A stretch of 64,000 nt of DNA from Rhynochetos jubatus (Eukaryota; Chordata; Aves; Eurypygiformes; Rhynochetidae), in contig CM050652.1 in the NCBI GenBank assembly GCA_027574665.1, positions 1,220,589 to 1,284,588 of the forward strand. Reading direction: 5' to 3'. A program made the position numbers and the translations under genes. Position 1 is the stretch's first letter. Every line of letters begins with the position of its first letter. Below are positions 45,591 through 57,792 of this stretch, piece by piece. Under the pieces are notes generated by a model. It had not been told where the DNA came from. It worked only from the letters and a program-made list of their open reading frames with translations, and did no database searches.

Positions 45591-46331
45591 GGTGCTTGGA
45601 GACAGCCGGCAGCTCCCTGAGCTCTGACCTCTTTGTCTGCCACCGTCCCGGGGCGGTGGGCAGAGGTGGGTGATTGTCACCTGCTGCCAGTGGCTTCCAG
45701 TGACATGTCAGGCTTCTCTTTTTCCCTGTTGGCTTCAGCTTCTTGATGTTTTTACCCTAAAGGCCTCCTAATTTCTCCCATTTGCTGGTGGCCTTGACAC
45801 CTTCCAGCCGCTTTGTTTCTGTACACATACATTCCTGGGTTTTTAATGTATGTATAGTTTTTAAAAGAAGGAGCACGAGTGCGAGCTGGACCTCGATCGC
45901 ACTTCAGATCAGTGCTCTGGGGGCAAATCTTTCATCTGCCTCAGCCCAGTTTACACTGAAACCCTAATCCCAAGGCGGGACAAGTGCCTTGTTTGCACTT
46001 TCGTTCCCCGGCAGAACCGTGCGTGACCTGCCTCCATTAAGCCTCTGCCTTCGAGGTGTTGTCTCTGCAGATCTGAAGGGAATTACGTCTACGTTCCTAT
46101 TTATGGTTTGTCGTACTGTGGTTAACTGGGCGAGGATCTGGGTCTGTCGTGATGGCTCTGTTGGCAGTGAACTGCCTTTAAATTTAGCTTCTAATACTGT
46201 GTAAGCAGAACCGCTGCCAGGTAGGGCCAGGATTTCCCAGGTGGTTGGAACCGACAGAGGCATGGCTGTCTCTTCCAGCGCTTGGGGTGCATCCTCTGAG
46301 GGCTCTGACGTGGTCCTGATGGAGCTCAAAT

Positions 46332-47500
46332 ATCATAGAATCATGGAATGGTTTGGGTTGGAGAGACCTTAAAGATCATCCAGCCCCACCCCCTGCCATG
46401 GGCAGGGACACCCTCCATAGCCCAGAGTGCTCCAAGCCTCATCCAGCCTGGCCTTGGACACTCCCAGGGATGGGGCACCCACAGCTTCTCTGGGAACCTG
46501 TCCCAGTGCCCCCCACCCTCTGCGGGAAGAATTCCTTCCCCATGGCCCAGCTCCATCTCCCTCTTTCCAGTTAAACCCGTCACCCCTTGTCCTGTCCCTC
46601 CCTGCCCTTGGGAAACGCCCCCCCCCCCAGCTTCCTTTTAGCCCCCCCAGGCACTGGAAGGGGCTCTGAGGTCTCCCCAGAGCCTTCCCTGCTCCAGGCT
46701 GAACCCCCCAACCCCCCCAGCCTGTCCCCATGGCAGAGGGGCTCCAGCCCTCGCAGCATCTCCGTGGCCTCCTCTGGCCTCACTCCAACAGCTCCGTGTC
46801 TTCCTGCTGTTGGGGCCCCCGAGCTGGAGGCAGAACTGCAGGGGGGGTCTCCCCAGAGCGGAGCAGAGGGGCAGAATGCCCTCCCTCGCCCCCCTGCCCA
46901 CGCTGCTCTGGATCCAGCCCAGGATCTGGTTGGTTTCTGGGCTCCAGCGCACGCGGCCGGCTCCTGGCCAGCCCCTCGCCCCCAGCCCCCCAAGTCCTTC
47001 TCCCCGGGGCTGTTCCCGATCCATTCCCAGCCTGTCCCTGTGCTGGGATTGCCCCGACCCCTGGGCAGGACCCTGCCCTCGGCCTGGCTGCACTCTGTGG
47101 GGTCGGCACGGTCCCACCTCTCCAGCCTGTTTGGGTCCCTCTGGATGCCATCCCTTCCCTCCAGCCTGTCACCCCACACACAGCTCGGCGTCATCAGCAA
47201 ATTGCTGAGGGTGCCCTCGATGCCACCGTCCGTGTCAATGACGAAGATGTTAATTGTTACTGGTCCCAACCCCAGGGACCCCTGTGGAAGGCTGCTCGGT
47301 GCCGGTCTCTGCCCAGACACGGAGCCGTTGAGCACAACTCTCCGAGTGTGACCAGCCAGGCAGTTCTTTATGCACCGAATGTTCCATCCATCAGATCCAT
47401 CCCTCTCCAGTCTAGAGACAAGGCTGTCGTGCGGGACATCCTTGGACAGGTGGCTGTCAATGGTCTTGTGCTTGTGATGCTGGGTAAGTGGCCCGTGGCA
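46332..47500 (-). mobile_element. CR1 subfamily A, antisense, longest RT remnant of this subfamily
   Basis: From the tail (ATCATAGAATCATGGAATGG) through the 3'UTR into RT sequence. Minus-strand translation shows SHLSKDVPHDSLVSRLERDG, NGSVSGQRPAPSSLPQGS, INIFVIDTDGGIEGTLSN and DRLEGRDGIQRDPNRLERWD. The active-site block is thrown out of frame by a one-base loss at about 47195-47210. The 38-bp unit is present once. Confidence 0.92.
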
Positions 47501-48683
47501 GGGCCCTCCTGGTAGTGTTTGCATCAGAGGCGTAGCTTCCAGTTTGTGCGCTGACCAAAAAATTGGGAAGGTTGGTGGTTCGTCGGTGCTGAAGGGCCGG
47601 GGCACACGGATGCAGTTGAGGGTTGTATTTTTCTGATGATTACGCCGCTCCAGAAAAATGGTTTTGACTCATCGGCTCTTTAGAAACGCACCTCGCGTTT
47701 TGCAGAGGCAATCTTCCATCCGCGTCTCCGAGCCGTCGCTGTCACCCGTCGCTGAATCCTCCTCAGAGCAGTTAAACGTAAAGTCGTGTAACGCTCCGCC
47801 CGCTCACAGCCCACTGCACACTCCCCGCTTTCTCCCGAGGGACAGCGACCGGCTTTACCCGGGAAACCTCGCCGAGCCGCCGCCGCACGTGCTTTCGCCG
47901 CTCCGATAGCTGCGTGATGCCCAGCTCCGGCCGTGGCGAAGGAGACGTCATCCTGCGTGGGAGGAAGGGAAGGCGTCGAGCATTCCCCCGCTCAGCGCCC
48001 CGTCGGCGTGTGTGGCCTTTGCTCGGATGACGACGGGGACGGGAGAGCGGAGCGTGGATATCCATTGCGGTTTTTGGTAGGGGTTTTGTAGGAGCACGTG
48101 CCCTGGGTTTTCGTAGGAGCGTTGTGCTGCCGCTACGGAGCACGGCTCCAGCGGGCCCAGCGGTTGCGGTATTTTTAACCGCAAACCCTGTGCTGTGCTT
48201 TGTTTCCCGATTAAAAATATTTGGGGTGAAAACTCTTTAGCACATCCACAACCCCTCCACGTGCTACCGTAGCGTCTTCCTCAACCTGTCAGCCTCATGG
48301 CGAGGGTGTAGGCGGGGATCGTGGCCTCTGCGACCCGTTCTCAGAGCCCTCGTAGTTGGGGAGAGCGTGAACGACTGAGGGACGGGAGAGAAGGCACGCG
48401 GGGGGCAGGAGTAGGCTTGTCCGCTCCAGGATTTGAGTTTCTCCCTTTGTTTTCCCTGCTTCTGATCCTGCTGAGTCGTGGTGTCCATGATGTAATCTCT
48501 GGAGTTTATTTAAAAAAAAAAGGGGGGGCAAAATGCTGTCTTCCAGACCAAACTGAAGTACTCTCTGTCCCTCCTCTGGAGCAGCATAAGCTTTCCTCTG
48601 AGCTGTCTGCTGAGCAGTATTGTCTCACATGTCATTTCGACACTGCGGGCCGCACGTTCCACTGTGAACGGGAAAGCTGCTGT
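47501..48683. other. Unique intronic sequence, nothing recognised
   Basis: No repeat family, exon or RNA gene recognised. GC-rich around 47.8-48.1 kb. A short A run followed by GGGGGGG lies near 48511-48528. Confidence 0.5.
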
Positions 48684-49202
48684 CCTAGTTGGGTCTCTTG
48701 TTGGCCCTCTAGTTGGCCCTCTAGTTGGCTCTCTAGTTGGCCCTCTAGTTGGCTGTCTAGTTGGCCCTCTAGTTGGCCCTCTAGTTGGCTCTCTAGTTGG
48801 CTCTCTAGTTGGCCCTCTAGTTGGGTCTCTAGTTGGCTCTCTAGTTGACCCTCTAGTTGGCCCTCTACTTGGCTCTCTAGTTGGGTCTCTTGTTGGCCCT
48901 CTAGTTGGGTCTCTAGTTGGCTCTCTAGTTGGCCCTCTAGTTGGGTCTCTTGTTGGCCCTCTAGTTGGCTCTCTAGTTGGTCCTCTAGTTGGTCCTCTAG
49001 TTGGCCCTCTAGTTGGCCCTCTAGTTGGCCGTCTAGTTGGCCCTCTAGTTGGCCCTCTAGTTGGCTCTCTGGTTGGCTCTCTAGTTGGCCCTCTAGTTGG
49101 CCCTCTAGTTGGCTCTCTAGTTCGGTCTCTTGTTGGCTCTCTAGTTGGCCCTCTAGTTGGCTCTCTAGTTGGCCCTCTAGTTGGCTCTCTAGTTGGCTTG
49201 TT
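48684..49202. repeat. 12-bp minisatellite CTCTAGTTGGCC, about 43 units
   Basis: Units CTCTAGTTGGCC and CTCTAGTTGGCT alternate irregularly, with rarer GGGT, GTCC, ACCC and TTGTTGG variants. Because 12 is a multiple of 3, frames stay open on both strands (LVGPLVGS on plus, QLESQLEG on minus). Confidence 0.95.
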
Positions 49203-50626
49203 GTCAGGAAGAAGTCATAAGGCACATTTTGTGCTGGTAAGTGAAGATGTTTCCATTTCTAGTGATGACTTTTTTCTTCCCCTGCGGAATGTGAACCAAA
49301 TGGGCAAATTACCGTGGTTTTGGTGTTGGTTTTTTTTTTGTTTTTCTCCCATCTAAATTCACGTGGGAATCCATCCGTGCGACAGCTCAGCGCTGACCTA
49401 CTCACATCCGGATACCTCTCCTGTCACTGGAGCTGGGAAGCCCAGCGTGTTGCACATCCCGGCGTGGTTTCCAGTTGGCTGACTCACCTGTGCACGTCCC
49501 GTAGCACTTACTAACGGTGCAGCCTTACTACTCGGTTGCACTTAACCAAGCGGTTGTGAGTTTCCGGGCACCCCCACCCACCAGCCTCATCGGTAACCCG
49601 GTTTGGTTTGCTGAAGCAGGCACGGTGATCCTGGAGAAACATCCGTCTTCCCGTATTGCTAAAGCAGCGGGAGAATTTTAAGACAAGTTTCAAGAGTTTG
49701 AGACTTTCTTCTTTGGTTAATAAGTAAGTTTTAAGGTGATAAATAACTGTGAGGCACATGGGACAGATTCTCCGTCCCCTTCATCCTTTCCTGGGATGTT
49801 TTAATTGCTCCTTTTAATAAAGAAATACCCCAGAAGTGGGAAAACTTAAAAAAATTTTTTGTCACAGACTTTTAAAGCGACAGAGTCCGTCCTGATGTGT
49901 CTTTCTCCCATTTTTGGAGACGCTTGGGCTCCCCTGGCTGAGAGCGGGAAGAGGCAGGGTTGGGTTCCCGATTGGATTCTCCTTCCTGAAGGACCAGACC
50001 TTCATGAGGGACATGAGTGACCTTGGATTTCCAAGGGGGAATGTCAGTGCTGTAGCAAAGGACCAGGTGCCGTGCCGGAACGAGACACCTGATGGATGGC
50101 CCGCGGTCGCGAAGGCGCATGGGTGAGGTGCGAGGGGGAGCTCACCGGCCGGGATTAGTTGCTGTGTTAAACCAAGAGAGTAAAGGTTAAACAGCTTAAA
50201 AATGCCATTACAGCTCCCTTAAACCAATTATTGCTTCTGCGTTATTCTGCAAGGTGGTGAGAGCGTTTGACAAGCGCGAGACAGCGTATGTGGGGCCTAA
50301 ACACTGGATATCCCGCTGGGTCATCCAAGATTTATAGTGCTGGCATCTCATCTTCCCCAGGAGGATCCCCTTACGCGCTCTGTAATACGAGTCGTTGATG
50401 GTTTATTCATTTCCCTGAGTATTGGTGTCGGAGCACCGTGACCTCATCTTGTCACGCTGCAAACGAGTCCTGGGTTCAACAGCCGGCAGCGCCCTCGGCG
50501 TACGGAGCGTCTGCGGGTGACGTGCCGTTTGCTCCCCCGCAGCCAGAAGCCGCGTGTGTCGTTTTTTTGTAAAACACGTTTTTGAACAGTCTGCGATTGA
50601 GTTTTGCGTTACAGCAGGCAGGGCAG
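49203..50626. other. Unique intronic sequence, with an A+T-richer patch
   Basis: No gene or repeat recognised. 49.66-49.87 kb and 50.15-50.26 kb are A+T-richer than the surroundings; the second (GTAAAGGTTAAACAGCTTAA and following) is a possible conserved element without proof. Confidence 0.45.
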
Positions 50627-51226
50627 GCACAGAATCACGGCACGGTTTGGGTTGAAGGGAACTTAATGCCCCCGCCCAGTGCCACCCCCTGCCACAGGCA
50701 GGGACCCCTTCCATAGCCCAGGTTGCTCCCAGCCTCATCCAGCCTGGCCTTGGGCACTCCCAGGGATGGGGCAGCCACAGCTTCTCTGGGCACCTGTCCC
50801 AGTGCCCCCCACCCTCTGCGGGAAGAATTCCTTCCCCATGGCCCAGCTCCATCTCCCTCTTTCCGGTTAAACCCGTCACCCCTTGGCCTGTCCCTCCCTG
50901 CCCTTGGGAACAGCCCCCCCAGCTTCCTTGTACCCCCCAGGCACTGGAAGGGGCTCTGAGGTCTCCCTGGAGCCTTCCCTGCTCCAGGCTGAACCCCCCA
51001 ACTCCCCCAGCCTGGCCCCATGGCAGAGGGGCTCCAGCCCTCGCAGCATCTCCGGGGCCTCCTCTGGCCTCGCTCCAACAGCTCCGTGTCCTCCTGCTGT
51101 TGGGGGCCCAGGGCTGGAGGCAGAAGTGCAGGGGGGGTCTCCCCAGAGCGGAGCAGAGGGGCAGAATCCCCTCCTTCACCCCCCTGCCCACGCTGCTCTG
51201 GATCCAGCCCAGGATCCGGTTGGTTG
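50627..51226 (-). mobile_element. CR1 subfamily A, antisense, 600 bp
   Basis: From CACAGAATCACGGCACGGTT to GGATCCAGCCCAGGATCCGG. The 5' truncation is at the same ORF segment (NRILGW) where several sense copies begin. Confidence 0.9.
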
Positions 51227-51774
51227 TATAAAGTAAATGAACAAAAAGGCAGGGAGGGGGCGATGAGCTTTGGCATCGTGACCCTTTCCAGGTCTGAATG
51301 GCGTCTCAGCTTTAAACAAGTTCATCCCCAGAAGCTTCTGGAGGTCACGTGTTTGTGCCGCAGAGATGACGCTTCTCCTTTGCTCATGTGACTCTCTGGC
51401 AACTTCCGGGAAGGGGTTTGTTCCCTGGGAGCGCCGTTGAGGACAGGCAGTGCTTTTTAAGTTGTCTTCCCTCTGTCTCTACGAAAAGCAAACCCAATCC
51501 AGCCCGAGAAGCCCGAGCCCTGTGTTGGGATGGCACGTACTGTTTAATTTGCTGGCTGTTCCTTCAGTGGCATGCAGATTAGAGCCGTGCTGTAATACCA
51601 GCAATTAGACGTGTACGTATGGGGCGAGGGCAGCAGGGGAGGGATAAAGGAGAGGCTACAAAGCCTCGTCTGCAATTCCTCGTTAAGTCTGGGAGAGAGA
51701 AGAGCAAGTTGGCTTTGTTAAGAAGGCCAAGCCCTTGGGCGCTTTACTATGGAAGAGTAAAAATAGCAATTATC

Positions 51775-51796
51775 TCTCTATCCATCCATCTATCCG

Positions 51797-51842
<46 letters not shown>

Positions 51843-51870
51843 CATCATCTATTTATCTATCATCTATCTG

Positions 51871-51919
<49 letters not shown>

Positions 51920-52620
51920 ACCTACCTACCTACCTACCTACCTACCTACCTACCTACCTACCTACCTACCTACCTACCTACCTACCTACCTATCATCCGT
52001 CCATCCATCCATGTCCATCCGTCCATCCATCCATGTCCATCCATCCATGTCCATCCATCCATCCATCCATGTCTGTCCATCCATCCGTCTGTCCATCCAT
52101 CAGTAATTCATCCATTCATCCATCCATCCGTCCATCCGTCCATCCACCCATCCCTCCATTCATCCATCTGTCCATCCCTCCATCCTTCCATCCATCTGTC
52201 CATCCACCCATCCGTCCATCCATGTCCATCCATCATCCGTCCATCCGTCCATCCATCCATCCATCCATCCATGTCCATCCATCCATGTCCATCCATCCAT
52301 CCATCCATGTCTGTCCATCCATCCATCCGTCCGTCCATCCATCAGTAATTCATCCATTCATCCATCCATCCGTCCATCCGTCCATCCACCCATCCCTCCA
52401 TTCATCCATCTGTCCATCCCTCCATCCTTCCATCCATCTGTCCATCCACCCATCCCTCCATCCATCCATCTGTCCATCCACCCATCCGTCCATCCATGTC
52501 CATCCATCATCCGTCCATCCGTCCATCCGTCCATCCATCCATCCATCCATCCATCCATGTCCATCTCTCCGTCCATCCATCCATCTCTCCGTCCGTCTAT
52601 CTGTCCATCTCTCTCTCTCC
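51775..52620. repeat. Compound tetranucleotide array TCTA / CCTA / CCAT
   Basis: Three successive blocks: TCTA (about 51775-51917), CCTA (about 51918-51990), then CCAT with TGTC and CGTC variants (about 51991-52600). Within the third block a section starting CAGTAATTCATCC at 52101 is repeated from 52343, so a 242-base higher-order duplication is present. The ORFs across it (SIHPSIH, MDGWMDG) are artefacts. Confidence 0.95.
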
Positions 52621-53621
52621 CAGTCAATCAAGCTGTCCTCCTCTGGAGATTGGTGAGGAAGGTTTCTTTGCTGAGCGTCGATGCCTTCTCAGTCCGCAGG
52701 CCGTGCGCTGCACGTTTCAAACGCCTGTCACCGCCGTGTATCCCGTTCCCAGGTGTGGGCGTAAATGCTAAAGCCCACGCAGGAAATCATAAAGCATTTG
52801 CCTATTAAGCTGTCAGAGCGCTGGTCGTAATCCCTCGTTAGTCTAATTTTAAGTCCCTCACAGGTATTTAAACGCTCCTCGATCTTTTAATAACACGCAG
52901 AACGCCCGATTGATTCACCTGCGCGCCGGGTCTCTCTTGTGCCTGTAACGTGGCATTGGTGGCTCTCGCTTGAGCGCTCCGTGGCCCTGGTTGCGCTGGC
53001 GTGAGTCGGAGCTCCCGGTTGTTCCTCCCGCGGCGACGGCTCCGCAACAGCGCTGACGGGGCTCTTGGCGACGCAGGTTTTGACAGCGGCTCCTTGAATT
53101 CCCGCCTTCCTTTTCGGTTTGCCCCCCCCCCCGTTAGGTTTTGGTGGAATAACTCGCGGGGGGTGGGTCGCCGGGTGTTCTACTGAGCTGCGGGACAGGA
53201 GGTTGGAGCGGAGGGGAAGCTCCGCTGCGTTCGCGTCCCAGACCTCGAGGGCCACCGGTCGGAAACGAAACGGGGTAGAAAATGACGGTAAACGCGATGG
53301 AAACGTGCTGCTCCGCTTTTGCTTTCCAGAGCAGTGCAGCTGTCCTGAAAAGGGAGAGCCTACGGGTGGTTGCTGCAGTCATCCACTTGCTTCAAAGCCG
53401 TACGTTCGGTATAATCCCTGAAAACTCTGGTTTGGGCCGATTTGGACGGGGCCGTTGGTGTGTCGTTGCCGGATGCGGCCGCGTTCGTGACCGCTTTGGC
53501 CAAAGGGAGAAGGACGCTGAAGGAAGCGTTGCTGACCTAGAGAAGGCGGGTGATCCCCTGTCGGCACTCGCAACCGGGAGGTCGTTACCAGAAATTAATG
53601 TTTAACGGCAGGGTCGGGTTT
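52621..53621. other. Unique intronic sequence, nothing recognised
   Basis: No gene or repeat family recognised. 52.79-52.91 kb is A+T-rich; the rest is moderately GC-rich. Confidence 0.5.
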
Positions 53622-54013
53622 CTCAAAGGCTGGGGGGTTGGGGGGTTCAGCCTGGAGCAGGGAAGGCTCCGGGGAGACCTCAGAGCCCCTTCCAGTGCCT
53701 GGGGGGGTACAAGGAGGCTGGGGGGGCTTTTCCCAAGGGCAGGGGGTGACAGGACAAGGGGTGACGGGTCAAAAGGGAAGAGGGAGATGAAGCTGGGCCA
53801 CCAGGAAGGAATTCTTCCCGCAGAGGGTGGGGGGCACAGGGACAGGTTCCCAGAGAAGCTGTGGATGCCCCATCCCTGGGAGTGCCCAAGGCCAGGCTGG
53901 GTGAGGCTGGGAGCACCCTGGGCTGTGGAAGGGGTCCCTGCCCGTGGCAGGGGGTGGCGCTGGATGATCTTTAAGGTCCCTTCCCACCCAAACCATTCCA
54001 TGATTCTGTGAAT
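53622..54013 (+). mobile_element. CR1 subfamily A, sense
   Basis: From GGCTGGGGGGTTGGGGGGTT to CCATTCCATGATTCTGTGA. Intact 3' end. Confidence 0.9.
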
Positions 54014-54537
54014 GGCTTCGGGTAGAGGAGGCACCAGGAAGGTTTGCTACGGGCTGTCGTTCCTCCGGGAGCGGCCGTAGCCTCCGCGCCTCGCTCTCCA
54101 CGTTGCGCTGGGTGCCGAGCGCATTAAAACCCGTAAATTAACGGATGTTAATGGCGCTCGTCAAACTTGGTTTCGCTGGGGCCTGATTAACCTTCCCCGG
54201 GGAAGGGACACCGAAGTAAGCTCGAGTTTTCCACCTACAGCAGCTCTTTCCCTCCCTCTGAGCACGGTTATTCTGTACCGCGGGGGTTGGGGTTTTGTAT
54301 TTTCCCTCCCAGTAACTTTGTATAAATAAAGTGGGTTTATTCTTCACATTCACCATGCTCTGCTCTTTGCAGCTTCCGCTGAGGTAAGCTCCAGGCCGAT
54401 CTGAAAGCTCGCTAACGAGATAATGGCGCTAGGATCGGTCTACAGGAGGTAAAATACAATTAACGATGCACGTGGCTAATTCCCACGGTGGAATGGCAAA
54501 AAGGCGCATCCCGTGTAAAAGATGCCGGCGTTTCACA

Positions 54538-55645
54538 CAGGTTCACAGAGTGTCAGGGGTTGGAAGGGCCCCTCTAGAGCTCATCCAGTCCAACCCCCTG
54601 CCAGATCAGGATCACCCAGAGCAGATCACACAGGAACAAGTCCAGGGGCTTTGGAAAGTCTCCAGGGAAGGAGACTCCCCCCTCTCTGGGCAGCCTGTCC
54701 CAGGGCTCTGTCACCCTCACAGAGCAGAAGGGTTTCCTCATGGTCAGGGTGAACCTTCTGTTTGCCAGCTGATGGCCATGGCCCCTCGTCCTGTCACTGG
54801 GCACCCCTGAGCAGAGCCTGGCCCCCTCCCCCTGACACCCCCCCTTTAGATACTGATCAGCATTGATCAGATCCCCCTCAGCCCCCTCTTCTCCCAGCTG
54901 AACAGCCCCAGCTCTCCCAGCCTTCCCTCACATGAAGGTGCTCCAGGCCCTTCCCCATCGCAGTGTCCCTGCGCTGGGCCCTCTCCAGCAGCTCCTTGTC
55001 CCTCTGGAGCTGAGGAGCCCCGAGCTGGACACAGCACCCCAGGGGAGGCCTCCCCAGCACAGAGCAGAGAGGGAGGAGAACTCCCCTCGACCTGCTGGCC
55101 ACGCTGTCCCTAACCCACCCCAGGGTGCCACTGGCCTCCTTGGCCACGAGGGCACACTGCTGGCTCGTGGTCATCCTGTTGGCCACCAGGACTCCAAGGT
55201 CCTTTTCCCCAGAGCTGCCCTCCAAGGGAACAGCCCCCAGCCTGTGCTGATCCAGGGGGTTGTTCCTCCCCAGATGCAGCACTTCACACTTGCCCTTACT
55301 GAACTCCATCCAATGTCCCCCCCCAGCTCTCCAGCCTGGCCAGGGCACGCTGGACGGCAGCACGGCCTCCTGGCGTGGCAGCCACTCCTCCCAGTTCGGT
55401 GTGGTCAGCAAACGCTCTTAGAGGACATTCCATCCCTTCGTCCAGGTCACTGGTGAATATATTGACTAGGGCTGGGCCCAGCACTGACCCCTGGGGTCGC
55501 CACTGGCCACAGGCCCCCGACTAGACTCTGCCCCACTGACCACAACCCTCTGAGCTCTTTCCTCCAGCCAGTCCCCAGCCCACCTCACCGCCCAGTGGTC
55601 CAGCCCGCGCTCCCTACGCTGGGCTGTGAGGATGCCATGGGAGGC
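54538..55645 (-). mobile_element. CR1 subfamily C, antisense, with RT ORF remnant
   Basis: From CAGGTTCACAGAGTGTCAGG to CTGTGAGGATGCCATGGGAG. Minus-strand frames give HGILTAQRRERGLDHWAVRW, GAESSRGPVASGDPRGQCWA, NIFTSDLDEGMECPL and FADHTELGGVAATPGGRAAV. Both this copy and the one at 16.1 kb show His at the second active-site Asp. Confidence 0.92.
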
Positions 55646-55767
55646 TGCGTTGGGTTGTAACTTTGCCTCCAGCACGGGAGCGTTAAGCTCACTGGAGCGA
55701 TCCTGTAATTTCTGCAGGCTGAAAGGCACCGAGTGACAGCCACGATAGGATGGGTCAGCCCTCCTCT

Positions 55768-55914
55768 GCCCGGGGAAGTGGGGGAGTCGCCGACCCTGGA
55801 GGCGCTCAAGGCACGTGTAGAGGTGGTGCTTGAGGACACGGTCTAGTGGGTACGGGAGTGTTGGGGTGACGGTTGGACTGGAGGGTCTTTTCCAGCCGTA
55901 GTGATTCTGCGATT
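55768..55914 (+). mobile_element. Old CR1 3' end of another subfamily, sense
   Basis: CCCTGGAGGCGCTCAAGGCA, then GACGGTTGGACTGGAGGGTC and TTTTCCAGCCGTAGTGATTCTG, match the diverged CR1 3' end type (VFKxxL... GGTTGGACTAGATGATC). More decayed than the A, B and C copies, so probably older. Confidence 0.7.
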
Positions 55915-56915
55915 AGCCAGGGTTTGCTGGAAGTCACAAGTGAAAAGGGTCCGATCCTTCACTAAATCCTTACAAATACTAAAATAAGCAGAAAATGGCT
56001 TTAAACTGCGGAGAGGTTTCTGCATAGTCCTGCCGTCGTTACGTTTTCAGCCTGCACCCCTAGAATCGTGTGTGACCCCCCACCTTTTCTGGGTTTTGTG
56101 CTGGGTACAGCCCGTCGCCGTGGCTGGGCGGAGGGAAAGGGTATTGTGAATCCGGGTCACGTGGGCAGGAGAACTGGGGGGACCCATGGAAGAATGCTGG
56201 GTCAGCTGGAATCGAAGCCTTACGGCGTACGGAGTGGGGCCGAACGGAGCACGGGTCGTCGTGGCAGTCCTGGGAACGTGGTTCCTGTGACCGTATTTCC
56301 AATTGCAGCGGTTAAACCCCCCGCTGCATCCCGGGGGGCTCGCGGGGTGTTGAGGCACGGGAGGGGTTCCCTCACGCCCCGAGGAGGATTTTACTGGGGT
56401 TATCGAGACGGCTCAGCAGGAACTTGATGATGAGGTACGCTTACAGGCAGAGCAGACCAAACTAAAGCCAGGGAAAAAAGTAAAATCTAGTGGTTTGTAA
56501 GGCAAAATTGTAAATGGGATTAACGTTCGGGGTAGGCGGTCAAGGGGATTGCCCGAGGAAGGTGTGCGTTAGCCGCTGGCTCATGGACTCGGCTTAGCTG
56601 TGCTAAACGGAGGTCAGGCTCGCTGCCCCTGTGGTTTTGATCCCCGTTAAATATGTCAGGCGGCGAGACGGTTCGAACCCGCTCCGTGTGCGTTGACCCT
56701 GGGAAAGAGAGGACCTGCCGCCCGTCGGCTGGGGGTTGCGCTCTTGGCTGGCGGCGGTAATCTCTGCTAATAAGGGGGAGTAAAGACTCTTAAACTGGGG
56801 GGCTGGGCACTCGGTGGGGTAAAACTCGGGAGCGTCTGGGCTGGGAAAAGCACCGACCTGCAGCGGATAAGCGAGGATGGAGGGATAAACCTTCCTAATT
56901 TTGGGTAGGTTTCAG

Positions 56916-57042
56916 ATCATAGAATCACAGAACGGTTTGGGTTGAAGGGACCTTACAGACCATCCAGTCCCACCCCCTGCCATGGGCAGGGACACCCTCC
57001 ACTAGCCCAGGGTGCTCCAAGCCTCACCCAGCCTGGCCTGGA
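56916..57042 (-). mobile_element. CR1 subfamily A 3' end, antisense, short
   Basis: From GATCATAGAATCACAGAACG to CACCCAGCCTGGCCTGGA; about 125 bases of the 3' end. Confidence 0.88.
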
Positions 57043-57792
57043 AGACGGATAAGCATTAGTTTTTGTTGGCCACAGGCTGGCCTGAAGCCGTCCCTCGGTT
57101 CGAGAGGCGTCTCCAGCTGGATTGACCAGCGAGCCAGCGGTATTACACGAGCAAACGTGCTCATCCTCCTACTCCAGCTCTGGCTGAGCCTGCTCTCGCA
57201 TCGCCTGCGGTCCAGCCGCCTGCAGGACGCGCGGGACGAAGCGGTGCCCAGAGAAAAGCTGCGTTTGCGTACGTGAATCTTTCCTCTCTGGTCTGAAGGC
57301 TTTTTCTTTCCCGTTTGAGACGCTGTGACTTTCTTCCCATGGGAAAACGGAAAGTTGGGGAGAGACGGCCTGTCATTACGTGTTCGAGGGGCTCTGATTC
57401 TGATTACACCAAGGTCCACTGATTAAAGCTTTGCTCATTAACTTCATTTTCCCGAGTCGGCTGACAGCTGAGCGGCTCCGCGCAAGGCGAGGAGCGGCGT
57501 TTCCAGCACCGGTTTGGCGCGTCGGCGCTTCCCCCAGAAGCCCTGCCGCCGTGGGTACCGCGCGTGGGAGGTGGGATTGCTCGGGGATGCTGGAAGCCTG
57601 AGCAAGTCTGCACTCAGACAACCTCGTCAGTCTGCCGCCGTCGTCTGGCTGCTGGCGCGGACGGGTTCCTCTGGGTGACGTCTCCGTGTGTGTGGCTGGT
57701 TTACTCGGGGAGAGAGGCTTCGTTTGTATCGAGCCGTCGGCACACGGAGACCGGAATAAATAAGTCTTGCCAACCTGATCGCTCCCCGCATG

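Noticed and set aside
48632-49356. QLEGQLES and LVGPLVGS repeat proteins on opposite strands
   Set aside because: 12-bp array read in frame; the motif is the DNA repeat, not a protein fold.
51619-52656. 345-codon SIHPSIH repeat ORF and MDGWMDG ORFs
   Set aside because: Tetranucleotide microsatellite translations.
56640-56700. Possible tRNA gene from a GGTTCGAACCC B-box-like sequence
   Set aside because: No A box at the right spacing and no cloverleaf arms could be drawn. Similar GGTTCGAGGAC at 7423 and GGTTCAAGTCTC at 25568 fail for the same reason.
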